A stretch of DNA of 64,000 nt, from NCBI RefSeq assembly GCF_002575655.3, contig NC_053041.3, positions 372,293,054 through 372,357,053 on the forward strand. Direction: 5' to 3'. Of the stretch, positions 12,462 to 23,643 are shown piece by piece; position 1 is the first letter of the stretch, and every line of letters starts with the position of its first letter. This stretch comes from Aegilops tauschii subsp. strangulata. Its lineage: Eukaryota > Streptophyta > Magnoliopsida > Poales > Poaceae. Position numbers and translations under genes: made by a program. Under the pieces are notes generated by a model. That model saw only the letters and a program-made list of their open reading frames with translations, did not search any database and was not told the origin of the DNA.

Positions 12462-13965
12462 TAATACGTCTCCATCGTATCTATAATTTTTGATTGTTTC
12501 ATGCAAATATTATACAACTTTTATACACTATTGGCAACTTTTTATATGATTTATTGGACTAACCTATTGATCTAGTGCCCAGTGCTAGTTCCTATTTTCT
12601 GCATGTTTTTTGTATCGCACAGTATCCATATCAAACGAAGTCCAAATGCAATAAAATTTCACGGAGAATTATTTTGGAATATTTGTGATTTTTGGGAGTT
12701 GGAATCACCATAAACGGAGGCCCACACAGCCCACAAGACACCAGGCCGCGCCAGAGGCCCCTGGCGTGCGGTGGTGGGTTGTGCCCTCCTCGAACGTCGG
12801 TTGGAGCTCTACTTCGGGCGCAAGGAAGCTTATATCCGAAAAAAATCATGTTAAAATGTCAGCGCAATCGGAGTTAGGATCTCCGGGAAAATAAGAAATG
12901 GTTTTCGGCCAGATCTGGGGAACGCAAAGCAGAAGAGAACAAAGAGGGAGATCCAATCTCGGAGGGGCTCCTGCCCCTCCGCCACCATGGAGACCAAGGA
13001 CCAGAGGGGGAACTCTCCTCCCCATCTAGGGGGGAGGCCAAGGATGAAGAAGAAGTAGGGGGCTCTCTCCCCCTCGCTTCCGGTGGCGCCGGAGTTCCAC
13101 CGCGGCAACGATCGGGACGGTGATCTACATCAACAATCTTGCTACCGTGAACACCAACTTTCCCCCATCTATGTAGCAGTGTAACACCTCTTCCCGCCGC
13201 TGTAATCTCTACTTAAACATTGTGCTCAACTCCATATATTATTTCCCAATGATCTATGGTTATCCTATGATGTTTGAGTAGATCCGTTTTGTCCTGTGGG
13301 TTAATCGTGATCTTGGTTTGTATGATTGTATATTTTATTTATGGTGCTGCCCTACGGTGCCCTCCATTCTCGCGCAAACGTGAGGGGCCCCCGATGTAGG
13401 GTGTTCCAATATGTTCATGGTTCGCTTATGGTGGGTTGCGAGAGTGACAGAAACTTAAACCCGAGTAGGTGGGGTATAACGTATGGGAATAAAGAGGACT
13501 TGATACTTAATGCTATGGTTGGGTTTCACGACCTTAATGATCTTTAGTAGTTGCGGATGCTTGCTAGAGTTCCAATCATAAGTGCATATGATCCAAGTAG
13601 AGAAAGTATGTTAGCTCATGCCTCTCCCTCATATAAAATTACAAGAATGATTACCGGTACTTGTTATCGATTGCCTAGGGACAAATAACTTTCTTGTTGA
13701 CACAAACCCTTTTACTAAACACCTAACTTTTATTATCTTGCAAAGTACTTCTAGTTTTATTCTTGCAAAGTAGTTCTAGCATCACTCTTACAAAATAGTT
13801 TCATACTTGTTTCCGGTAAAGCGAACGTCAAGTGTGCGTAGAGTTGTATCGGTGGTCGACAGAACTTGAGGGAATATTTGTTCTACCTTTAGCTCCTCGT
13901 TGGTTTCAACACTCTTATTTATCGAAAAAAGGCTACAAACGATCCCCAATACTTGTGGGTTATCA
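12462..13965 (+). repeat. 3' LTR of the 6.5-14.0 kb element
   Basis: Direct repeat of 6511-8012. It follows the purine tract ending at 12461 and ends TTATCA before the duplicated CTATG. It begins TA rather than TG. Confidence 0.92.
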
Positions 13966-14428
13966 CTATGCAACAGATTATGTAGTGCACAATCATTCCC
14001 TTTACATAGATCAAGACAGCACGGATGTCATACTGCACACGAACCATGGATTTACAATCGTTGCTACTGTAAGACTTGATGAACATGGTGACTCCTATTT
14101 TGGCACTGGCTTTTGGAAAGAAATTTCTAAGTTTTGTGTACTGAAAGCTGGCATTAAAATTGCACTGCACATAAAAGGGCCTGGTCATGAGATATATGCT
14201 AACTTCCCCGACAAAATCATCTGTCCAGACTTTGTTTGAAGTAAGTTTTCTTTTCAACTATCTACATGTTGACTTACCCAGCAATGTCAAATGAATTGTG
14301 TAGTATTTAAGCAACCAATTGTTATCCCCCTTTCTTACTATATTCCTACCTAATAACTTCTAGTTACCAATACACTTTTCTGTTGCCCTGTTTTAACCAA
14401 ATATTCCCTGTACTCCCATTTCTATCAG

Positions 14429-17400
14429 AAAGCGCCGCTGACAAGGAGACTCCGGAGGTGGAGAATGGGGCTGCCAACAAGCGGAGGCGGGGCGAGCTAG
14501 AACCGCAAGCGACTCCAGCAGGCCTAGACTTCGTCAGCAGCCTCCCCGATGATATGTTGACAGTCTTCATCTCCCTCCTCACAATCAAATATGGGGCGCG
14601 GACAACCGTCCTTTCCCGGCGGTGGCGCCCCCTATGGAACTCCAGCCTTCTCGACCTCATCGTCACCCACGAGCTCTCCCATGGCTATCACAAAAGCTTG
14701 GATGCGTTCTCCAAGATCCTCGGTAGTCACCTTGGCCCAACCAGAGGCCTTAGAATGGGAAAGTTCCGTTCCAACGGCAAGGACCGAGCCAAGCTTGACG
14801 ACTGGTTCCGATCCCCTGCCCTAGATCAGCTCGAGGAGCTCACTTTTGATGAAGGGCATATGCAATCAGTGCCAACGTCCACACTTCGCCTCGCGCCCAT
14901 GCCGCGCGTCGCCAAGTTCAGGAGCTGCCATTCCCCCCGCCCCTTAATGACGTGCCCGCTCTTATTCTACCACGACTGAAGCACCTCGAGCTCCTCACCG
15001 TCTGCCTCTCAAACGGTGACATGGAGCGCCTGCTCCGTGGCTGTACTGCACTCGAGTACCTTCGTCTTCAGGCGATCAATGGGTTGAGTACCTTCCACAT
15101 CACCTCCATGTCTCTCCGGACTATTTATGTGTGTTGCTGGTGCGGCACGAAGACATCACAAGATGTGTACCACGGTATGGTAATTGAGGACACAACTGCA
15201 CTTGAGAGATTACGTGTAGTTGATCAAGAAGGTCCAACAAGAATCATTGTCATTTCTGCGCCGAAGTTGACAGTGGTGGGCTACTCGTCTGACAAATACT
15301 CCGAACTTGTTATTGGATCCACACCTGTTCACGTACAACAGCCGGCTTCTACCTCTAAAACAACAACAACAACAAAGCATTTAGTCCCAAACAAGTTGGG
15401 GTAGGCTAGAGGTGAAACCCATAAGATCTCGCAACCAACTCATGGCTCTGGCACATGGATAGAAAGATTCCACACACCCCTGTCCATAGCTAGCTCTTTG
15501 GTGATAGTCCAATCCTTCAGGTCTCTCTTAACGGACTCCTCCCATGTCAAATTCGGTCTACCCCGCCCTCTCTTGACATTCTCCGCACGCTTTAGCCGTC
15601 CGCTATGCACTGGAGCTTCTGGAGGCCTGCGCTGAATGTGCCCAAACCATCTCAGACGATGTTGGACAAGCTTCTCTTCAATTTGTGCTACCACAACTCT
15701 ATCTCGTATATCATCATTCCGGACTCGATCCTTCCTCGTGTGGCCACACATCCATCTCAACATACGCATCTCGGCCACACCTAACTGTTGAACATGTCGC
15801 CTTTTAGTCGGCCAACACTTAGTGCCATACAACATTGCGGGTCGAACCGCCGTCCTGTAGAACTTGCCTTTTAGCTTTTGTGGCACTCTCTTGTCACCGA
15901 GAATGCCAGAAGCTTGGCGCCACTTCATCCATCCGGCTTTGATTCGATGGTTCACATCTTCATCAATACCCCCATCCCCCTGCAGCATTGACCCCAAATA
16001 CCGAAAGGTGTCCTTCTGGGGAACCACCTGGCCATCAAGGCTAACCTCCTCCTCCTCACACCTAGTAGTACTGAAACCGCACATCATGTACTCGGTTTTA
16101 GTTCTACTAAGCCTAAACCCTTTCGATTCCAAGGTTTGTCTCCATAATTTTAACTTCCTATTTACCCCCGTCCGACTATCGTCAACTAGCACCACATCAT
16201 CCGCAAAGAGCATACACCATGGGATATCTCCTTGTATATCCCTTGTGACCTCATCCATCAACAATGCAAAAAGATAAGGGCTCAAAGCTGACCCCTCATG
16301 CAGTCCTATCTTAATCGGGCAGTCATCAGTGTCGACATCACTTGTTCGAACACTTGTCACAACATTATCGTACATGTCCTTGATGGGGGTAATGTACTTT
16401 GCTGGGACTTTGTGTTTCTCCAAGGCCCACCACATGACATTCCGTGGTATCTTATCATAGGCCTACTCCAAGTCAATGAACACCATATGCAAGTCCTTCT
16501 TTTGCTCCCTATATCTCTCCATAAGTTGTTATACCAAGAAAATGGCTTCCATGGTCGACCTCCCAGGCATGAAACTAAACTGATTTTTGGTCATGCTTGT
16601 CATTCTTCTTAAGCGGTGCTCAATGACTCTCTCCCATCGCTTCATTGTATGGCTCATCAGCTTAACTACACGGTAATTAGTACAACTTTGAACATCCCCC
16701 TTGTTCTTGAAGATTGGTACTAATATACTCCGTCTCCATTCTTCTGGCATCTTGTTTGCCCGAAAAATGAGGTTGAAAAGCTTGGTTAGCCATACTATCG
16801 CTATGTCCCCGAGACCTTTCGACACCTCAATGGGGATACAATCAGGGCCCATCGCCTTGCCTCCTTTCATCCTTTGTAAAGCCTCCTTGACCTCAGACTC
16901 CTGGATTTGCCGCACAAAATGAATACTGGTCTCATCAAAGGAGTCGTCCAGTTCAATGGTAGAACTCTTATTCTCCCCATTGAACAGCTTGTCGAAGTAC
17001 TCCCGCCATCTATGCTTAATCTCCTCGTCCTTCACCAAGAGTTGGCCTGCTCCGTCCTTGATGCATGTGACTTGGCCAATATCCCTCGTCTTCCTGTCTT
17101 GGATCTTGGCCATCTTATAGATGTCCCTTTCCATCTACAAATTAACATTATTTCTAATTTTGAAGATGTTTGTTCGTTTGTTATTCAGAAAATGATTCCA
17201 ACAAGCATGACCCCGAAACTACGCACAGTGAAGGTCTTGGCACTAAAATCTATCGGCCCCAACCTTGAGCAAGTTGTCAGTTTCCTGAGATGCTTTCCGT
17301 GCCTGGAGAAGCTATATATCGAGGTGATGTTCCTTTCCTGTTAAATGTTAACCATAAGGGAGTTCAGTTTGTGACACCTTTTTCCAAGTTTACAATGACA

Positions 17401-18102
17401 ATGTACTACGATTTCTGAAGGATTCTTTTGGAGGATTTCAGTACATACATGTTCCACCCCCATATTGGTTGCCTGATCCATATGGTTACAATCAATAAGC
17501 ATTTCTCCTTTGGATTCATCTGTACTAGTTTTCTGAGGGAACTTTTCATCCAGTCCAACCTCTTGTGAAGAAGGCTACATTTTTCTAGAATGTAATCAAA
17601 TGCCCATTTTAATCATGTCAGATCGAAGATGGCATGTTAGTGCATTTTACAAATCCTGCAAACCAAATAGGCCTATAGTAATGTTCAAAACTGCATGTAG
17701 GCACTAACACATTTTCTTCTTTTGCAGATAAGATTAGGCCCAGTGTTGGATAATGTGATACAGTATAACAATCACGTCGAATGCCTAGATCTGCATCTCT
17801 CAGAAATTACTTTGAACTCCTACCGAGGGACCTTACCAGAGATTATATTTGCCAGGATCTTTGTTCTCAGAGCAAGGGTGCTGAAGGAAATGAGGTTTGC
17901 CCTACATTTATTTCGCAAAAATGAATGGTTTATTGATCAGCGCCAGCGCTTGCGGCGGAATGGAATAGGCTCCAAAAATGCTGAATTTCATTTTGGAACT
18001 TCAGATGACAGAGTAATCGGAAGTCATCGTGTCAACCCCATACATGACTTCTCAGTGGCTGGCCCCTTTGCAAAAATTGTGAGCTTTCGAAACCAGACTT
18101 AG
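14429..18102 (+). pseudogene. F-box/LRR/FBD protein gene, three exons, one frameshift
   Basis: Exons are 14429-15332, 17189-17323 and 17728-18102, with GT-AG junctions in phase 0. The F-box is VSSLPDDMLTVFISLL followed by VLSRRWRPLW. A leucine-rich region and an FBD-type C-terminus follow (CFPCLEKLYIE; HVECLDLHLSEITLNSYRG; ARVLKEMRFAL). Such proteins act as SCF ubiquitin-ligase substrate adaptors. A one-base change in the C-run near 14925-14945 shifts the frame, so the first part ends early at 14979 unless corrected. Exon 1 has no in-frame ATG before the F-box, so the start must lie in an upstream exon. A TATCAG acceptor sits directly before 14429 and fits splicing from the B3-like gene at 14240. 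The first intron holds the RTE element. Confidence 0.82.
15346..17136 (-). mobile_element. 5'-truncated RTE-type LINE
   Basis: On the minus strand a reverse-transcriptase frame runs 17134-16529 and continues, after a short interval with a stop (TTG-type start at 16435), to 15440. The RT motifs are GPDCIPIE, the region around MPGRSTMEA and LFADDVVLV, with a C-terminal WFGHIQRRPPEAP block. No endonuclease domain is present, so the element is 5'-truncated. Its 3' end is a (TTG)n run (AAC repeats at 15358-15377 on the plus strand), typical of plant RTE elements. It lies inside the first F-box intron between the 15332 donor and the 17189 acceptor. I could not define a target duplication. Confidence 0.85.
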
Positions 18103-18900
18103 AAGTGGTAATATTAGTTTGAACCTCTCTGATATCCATGTTCAGCGGATCAGCGCAAGCGTTTGCAGCTGATGAGCTAAATTTCATTTCTAATATCAGT
18201 TTGAACCTTGTAATCTTCGAATTTGAGCCATATAACTCTGGAATTTGAACCTTGTAATATTTCGAGCTTTTGTGGTACAATCGTTGAAATGGCATCGTAT
18301 GAGACTCGTATATGGGTAGCACTATTTTGACCTTAATATGCAATGGTCTTAGATTTTATTAACCATTCTCAGATATGTTTACCTTGTCGATCTCACAGCA
18401 CATGATCTGTATAGCTAACTCGACTGCGATCTTTGACATTATTGCACACAGTTGGTCTCTTCCACCGTGTGCCCTGTAGAGCGCAGAATTAATTATCGCA
18501 CTCGAGTGTCCATCGTCACCCTTCTGTGTAACTTTGACCTTATCACCCACGGGTAAACTTATGACCGAAGTCATTCCACACCATTCGTTTTTACAAAGCT
18601 TTTTGCCAATAAACGCCCACGATTTGTCCTTCTTCTAGCCGACGCGTGGCCAAACTAGTCGGGCGGGAAGCTTGCGCGGTAAACTGCGCGGTAGCGCGGG
18701 AACAGACTCACTGACGATACATTTGGTGCCTCTTCGAGCCCACGCGTGCGTTGCGGTATTGTCAAGCGTACACTAGAATCCTCCGCTATGAACGCCGTGA
18801 CAAGACGTGACGATTACAGGCCGGCCGACCCCCATTTATTATAGCGGCCAACCTTTCGATCGCGCCCCACCATTGCAAGAAGCACACCCACCACGAGAAA
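18103..18900. other. Intergenic; promoter-like stretch before the exonuclease gene
   Basis: From 18110 to 18260 there are partial repeats of gtttgaaccttgtaat and a short echo of the last F-box exon (atcagcgcaagcg). The part at 18640-18900 is GC-rich with CGCG-containing motifs and a TATA-like tttattata at about 18835, some 90 bp before the ATG at 18929. Confidence 0.4.
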
Positions 18901-18928
18901 TTATTAGAAGGTATCCTGCGCGGCTCCA

Positions 18929-19647
18929 ATGGCGCTCCGAGCGGCTGCGGACGACGAGCAGCAGTTCACCATGCGTGCCGTGGTGGACACCCACAGAAGG
19001 TTCATGGACCTCTCGGTGGTGTACACCAACACCCGGTCTGGGTGGAGCACTCCATCCACATCATGGAGTTGTTGCTTGCTGAGGAGAAGTACAAGGTGGT
19101 CAGGTTCGACCTCGAGTACACCCGCGCTCGTGCCGGATCTCGTCCCAAGGTCGCCGTCGCCCAGATGTACGTGCGCCACCACGTCCTCGTCTACCACTAC
19201 TGCCTGGCCACAAGGCCTTGCGAGCGTTTCGCCAGGTTTGTCAACAGCCCCCACTACATGTTCGCTACGGTGGACATCACGAACGATGTAGAGGCGCTCG
19301 AGAGTTCGGGCATCGCCTGCCAGAATCTTGTCGACATCCAGGGCCAATACAAGATCTGGGGCAGCAAGGAGCATGAGAAGGACTCGCTGGTTCACCTCGC
19401 CGAGGCCATCATCAATCCCTACTACAGAAGCATGAAGGATCCGTGCAACAAGGACAAGCATGCCTGGCACTCGGCCTGGATGGAGAAACTCGACAAAGCT
19501 CACGTCATGTACACAGCTAAGGAGGCGTACACGAGCTACGACATGTACAGGCAGATCGTTAACATGAGGAAGTGCCTCCTTCCCCAAAACGGCCAGGGAT
19601 CCAGCCGGAAACAGAGTAATGGCAAGCGTCGTCGCAACAATAAGTAG
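18929..19647 (+). pseudogene. 3'-5' exonuclease-like (DEDDy, WRN/RNase D type) gene with one frameshift
   Basis: The ATG at 18929 opens MALRAAADDEQQF. A one-base loss in the GGG run near 19035-19040 moves the frame, and VEHSIHIMELL continues to TAG at 19645-19647. The span is 719 nt, one short of 240 codons. Motif I is VVRFDLEYTR (Asp-Leu-Glu) and motif II lies around ATVDITNDVEAL. Motif III reads YTAKEAYTSYDMYRQI, where the expected Asp is replaced by Glu. The tail is basic (SNGKRRRNNK), a possible nuclear signal. The family removes nucleotides from 3' ends of DNA or RNA; with motif III altered, activity is doubtful. A paralogue is at 59357-60157. The frameshift could also be a sequencing error. 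Confidence 0.72.
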
Positions 19648-19649
19648 AT

Positions 19650-20423
19650 GATTAGATCCCCGTTTCTCCTACTTTAGTATGCATGTAATTGCTTACTTTG
19701 GTGTATGGAAATGTTATGTGTGTAGTCACTTATGTAATTGTATGCTTAATTTGGTTATGCATGCTGTGTTTTTAAGTATACATGTTGATGATCTGTAGAC
19801 AGAGCGTAGATGTTGTGCGGACAAAGAAAATCACATCGCACACGGACTAAACAATGGAACCCATCAATGATATTTTCATCAATCACTCACAATTGTATAC
19901 CAGCAATCGTTTACTCACAACACACACGGCTTGTTAGTAGTAATCGTCTGTGTTGTTATCGGTCTTCGCACACGTTTCTGATTACAAACCTGTTTGCCGT
20001 GTATCACACACATCTTGTTAAGTTGAACCGTTTCTGTTCTCATGTCTCAACGCAAAAAGTTTATCCGGTGAATCGCATGTCGTATATCGCACACACCTTG
20101 ATTTGGCTGACCGTTTCTTTTGTGTTGCCTAACCACAAATAGTTCATCCGAGGGAACCGTATGCTGTATATCTCACACACCTTCATCTGGCTGCCCGTTT
20201 CTTTTGTTCCTCCTCATGGAAAACAGTTAATTGAGTTGAACCGTATGCCTTGCACCGCACATGCAACTAAAATCTGAACCATGTTTGATGCATCCTCCAT
20301 CGCAAACGTTTTGCACCTTTTTTGACGGTTTTTTACACCACCATTTGCGATTATGGCATCGCACACAGTTTCGTCGAAGGGTCTCTGATCGTAGTGTCAC
20401 GTTAGCAGCATCCTGTAGTAGTG
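19650..20423. mobile_element. CACTA element end (terminus at 20423)
   Basis: Motifs such as atcgcacacgg, tatctcacacacctt and gcatcgcacacagtt recur from 19840 to 20370. The stretch ends ctgtagtagtg at 20423, which reads CACTACTACAG on the minus strand, a canonical CACTA terminus. The element body therefore lies to the left; no matching left terminus is found in the window. The sequence right of the terminus is an LTR fragment, suggesting insertion into it. Confidence 0.6.
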
Positions 20424-21020
20424 CGTGGAGACAATGGGGTACTCTATTGAGTTACTTGATGTATGTTATGGTATTCAACTTGTGGATTCCCGTGGTCATA
20501 CTAGGGTAATCTATGCATAGGGGTTGATACACGTTTTCATCGTACTTTCTCCGATAGAAACTTGGAGTGATTCTTCGTCACATGTTGAGGGATTGTTATA
20601 TGATTCAATTATGTTAGCACTATTGAGAGATTGCACTAGTGAAAGTATGAACCCTAGGCCTTGTTTTAAAGCATTGCAATTACGTTTGTGCTCAATTTTA
20701 TCACTTTCTACCTTGTTGTTTTTATATTTTCAGATTACAAAAACCTATATCTACTATCCATACAACACTTGTATCCCCATCTCTTCGCCGAACTAGTGCA
20801 CCTATACAATTTACCATTGTATTTGGTGTGTTGGGGACACAAGAGATTTCTTGTACTTGATTGCACGGTTGTTTGAGAGAGACCATCTTCATCCTACATA
20901 CTCGTCCCACGGATTGATATACCTTAGGTCATCCACTTGAGGAAAATTGCTTGTCCTACAAAACTTTTCGCTTGGAGGCCCAACATGATTCTAGAAGAAT
21001 AAGTTGTGTAGTAGACATCA
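20424..21020 (+). mobile_element. Truncated LTR fragment
   Basis: The sequence from cgtggagacaatgggg to gtagtagacatca matches, as I remember it, the right part of a Triticeae Gypsy LTR that normally ends gtagacatca. No internal region or second LTR is adjacent, and the left part is cut at the CACTA terminus. Confidence 0.55.
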
Positions 21021-21809
21021 TGCACCCAGGACTCTAAATACTCGACCCCATCAGTCGGATCATTGATATCTTGGACCCTCTTGGTTGTGGGGGGTTGCGG
21101 CTGTTGGTGCTATGGCGGGGCATCAACATCTTCCTCAGTGACAAGCTTCAAGCACTGGTACAGCAAGGTTCTATACAAACGGTTTTAACCCCTTTCCGCG
21201 ATGGTGTTTTGAACCATCGCCAAGTGAGTGACTGTGATAGGGGGGGTCCTTCCCACACGACCCAGAAACCATCGGGGATAGGGAGCCTTGATGCATATAC
21301 AGTACTCCCTACTTGTTTGTGCTTGCATTGACATCGCAGTCGGTATTCTGTGGTGCTACGTTTATGATGTGCGGGCCATCACATACTGTTCACGATTATA
21401 GAAGTAGACAATCACACACATTTACTTTTCCTCAACTGTGTGCAATTCGATGTAAGAGCGCACACAGTTGTCGCTATAAAACTGTATGTGAAGCTTGAAT
21501 ACATCCCACACAATTCATCCGTCGTACCCGCGTCGGATGAAGACCTATCGCACGTGTTCTTCTATGACCAAACGTTTGCGATGCGCACAACATCATAAAC
21601 AGTCCATAATTGCCAAGCATGTGTGATAAGGTGACTATCGCAAACATTAAAAAAAAGAACTGTGTGCGATGTTGTTGTTAATTGCATAGGTTTTTTGTTG
21701 GCTGATCATGTGTGCAGTAGAGATTGATCGCACCCATAGTGGATCCTAGAAACCTGTCTGATCTCCACGTCTATCGCAGATGTTTCTCTCTCGCAATCCA
21801 TGTGTAGTG
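21021..21809. mobile_element. CACTA-like fragment with second terminus
   Basis: The stretch contains acaaacggttttaac, atcgcacacgtt-type motifs and tcgcaaacatt repeats. It ends ccatgtgtagtg at 21809 (CACTACACATGG on the minus strand). The internal order is degenerate and no ORF is supported. Confidence 0.45.
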
Positions 21810-21997
21810 TAGTCCCTAATTAATCCCTAATTTAAAAATCACATGTTTTGAATTTCAAAGCAGGCAATCACTTATTTCATATCCAACCATGTTTATTATA
21901 AATATAGGTTCAACCACGAATGCATAATTCGATGCACTAGTACATATACTGAAGAACTATAGAAGCACAGAGTAAAGAATGATGAACCACAGTTGTA

Positions 21998-22687
21998 CTA
22001 AAGACTGTAAAAAGAGAGGCGAAAGACATTCTGGTTGCTGGAGGAGGTGAAGCGGAATGCCCATATTGTGCCCCCCTCCATGCAATGCGCGCGCGAATCT
22101 AGGCCAACCCCTTGTGATGCCTGCCCGTCCATTCTTCACTGTCTTCATTAGGACTTCTTGATGCTCATTGTAGTCTGGATGAAATACTTTAACCTTCATT
22201 GCGTGTCCATCAATCATGTACTTTGCGAGGTAATCTTGATTGAACTGCTTCGGGAACCACTACGAACAAAAAAGATTCAGACATTGTTGTCTAACAACTC
22301 ATTATGGGCAGTAAAGAGAGAAGGCTGCAGAGTTTGTAGTTACCCTCCTACAGCTCATTGTTGTGTTGGATAGAGCATAAACAAATAATTTGCTTGACAC
22401 CGTTCATATCTTTTTGCTAATAATCCTTATCAGTTTCCTCACTTGATGCTTGTTCATGAATATCTCATTGCCCCATACGCAAAAAGGGTCGATGTGTGGA
22501 TCCTTGCCAAGGGCATATGTACCTACAAGCAACAAGTCAATATTAGAAGCTAACAAGTGTCTAGGTTTGGATCTATATGCACTACATTATGGAACGATAG
22601 GGGGGTACAAGCCGAGGGATGAAACTAACCTCGGTCGAAAATGGTGGCCACTCCCGTTGTTGTCCTGCTTAAGTAGTGGAAAGGCAT
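21998..22687 (-). CDS. B3-domain gene, three exons, one homopolymer frameshift
   Basis: Exons on the minus strand are 22687-22630 (ATGCCTTTCC start), 22522-22443 and 22259-21998 (stop TAG at 22000-21998). The donors are GTTAGT and GTGAGG, the acceptors TTGTAG and TTCGTAG, and the reading phase is kept at both junctions. Exon 3 carries WFPKQFNQDYLAKYM, then KTVKNGRAGITRGWPRFARA, then TIWAFRFTSSSNQNVFRLSL, which matches the beta-strand order of a plant B3 DNA-binding domain. The last part needs a one-base shift at the six-C run 22071-22076 (total 400 nt, one over 133 codons). This is either a mutation or a sequencing error. A nuclear DNA-binding role is inferred. It lies between transposon ends and may have been carried by one. 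Confidence 0.62.
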
Positions 22688-22689
22688 GA

Positions 22690-23640
22690 TAAGTACAGCA
22701 ACCTTAACATCAAACAAATATAGCGAAGGTAAACAACATCATCTCCAAATGATAGCTTGAATGTGTTTGTTTTAGCATGCTGTTAAAGCGGATATAAAAT
22801 GGACGGCAATGTTACCTACAACAGGCTTAATAGCCATCAAATATTGCAATTCAAACTGGTATTGTTGAAAATGAATAGAATGTAGGTAATGCTTAAACAT
22901 CACACTGGATAAATGTGTAAAACTGAAATAAATGGCATGTGTTAACTACACCAGGCATAACTGGAATCAAATATAGCCGTTCAAACTGGCATTGATGCAA
23001 TCGAGTGGCACAGTTCCGACTTGCACATAATGAACATCACATTGTGAATAACTAAAATAAACAAGGCATAAATGATCAGTATAACAACCAAATATAGCCA
23101 TTGAAAACTGGACAGAGTCTCACTGCAAGCAACCTAACAAGCAAATACAGATAAACAGGGCATATGCTTGAAAACTGGACTAATGCTCACTGCAACCAAC
23201 CTAACAAGCAAATACAGATAAATAAGGCATCTGCTTGAAAACTCGACAATGCTCACTGCAACCAACCTAACAACCAAATACAGATAAACAAGGCATCTGC
23301 TTGATAACTGGACAAATGCTCACTGCAACCAACCTAAGAACCAAATACATATAAACAAGGCATCTGCTCGATAACTGGAAAAATGCTCACTGCAACCAAC
23401 CTAACAACCAAATACAGATAAACAAGGCATCTACTCACTATAAAGAACCAAATATAGCCATTCATGAAACTGAAGTGGACAACTCATACTTAAACATCAC
23501 ATAACCCTATGGAACATTACACTTTTGCATGATTGAAATAATTAAACATGGCATAGTTAAAACACCGCATGGCAAATGCTACTACAACAAAGGGTACGGG
23601 TTGTCAGGCTAGAAAAGGTAAGATTTGCTGATAGGATGTT
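22690..23640. repeat. Non-coding stretch with 66-bp tandem repeat
   Basis: From about 23103 to 23440 five copies of a 66-67 bp unit occur. Each has gctcactgcaaccaacctaa, then aaccaaatacagataaac, then aaggcatctgcttg. Flanking parts (22740-23100 and 23440-23600) contain looser versions (aaccaaatatagccatt). No gene is seen. Confidence 0.85.
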
Positions 23641-23643
23641 GCC

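Larger units (their letters stand above)
6511..13965 (+). mobile_element. Complete non-autonomous LTR retrotransposon (Athila/Sabrina-like)
   Basis: LTRs are 6511-8012 and 12462-13965, both ending TTATCA. The left LTR begins TGATACGTCTCC and the right one carries a G-to-A change in its TG. A perfect 5-bp target duplication CTATG flanks the element (6506-6510 and 13966-13970). The primer-binding site tggcgccgttgccgggg follows the left LTR at about 8023, and a purine tract aagcttggggatgc precedes the right LTR. A gag-like frame occupies 8136-9484. From 9484 to the right LTR there is no protease, reverse transcriptase or integrase, only AT-rich sequence with an A-rich stretch at 11674-11750, so it must depend on another element. 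It disrupts exon 3 of the B3-like gene. Confidence 0.9.
5950..14239 (+). pseudogene. B3-like gene split by an LTR retrotransposon
   Basis: Exon 1 is 5950-5973 (MDDMETNL, donor GTGAGA), exon 2 is 6099-6176 (26 codons, donor GTATGT), and exon 3 starts at 6495 after TGCAG. Exon 3 stops at 6510, where the retrotransposon begins, and resumes after the duplicated CTATG at 13971, ending with TGA at 14237-14239. Together these total 387 nt, exactly 129 codons, with all junctions in phase 0. The C-terminal half (GTGFWKEISKF, LKAGIKIALHIKGPG, YANFP) looks like the second half of a plant B3 DNA-binding fold. An in-frame TGA precedes the start. The insertion is the only lesion seen, apart from the question of whether the final TGA is original. 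A nuclear DNA-binding role is inferred. Confidence 0.5.
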
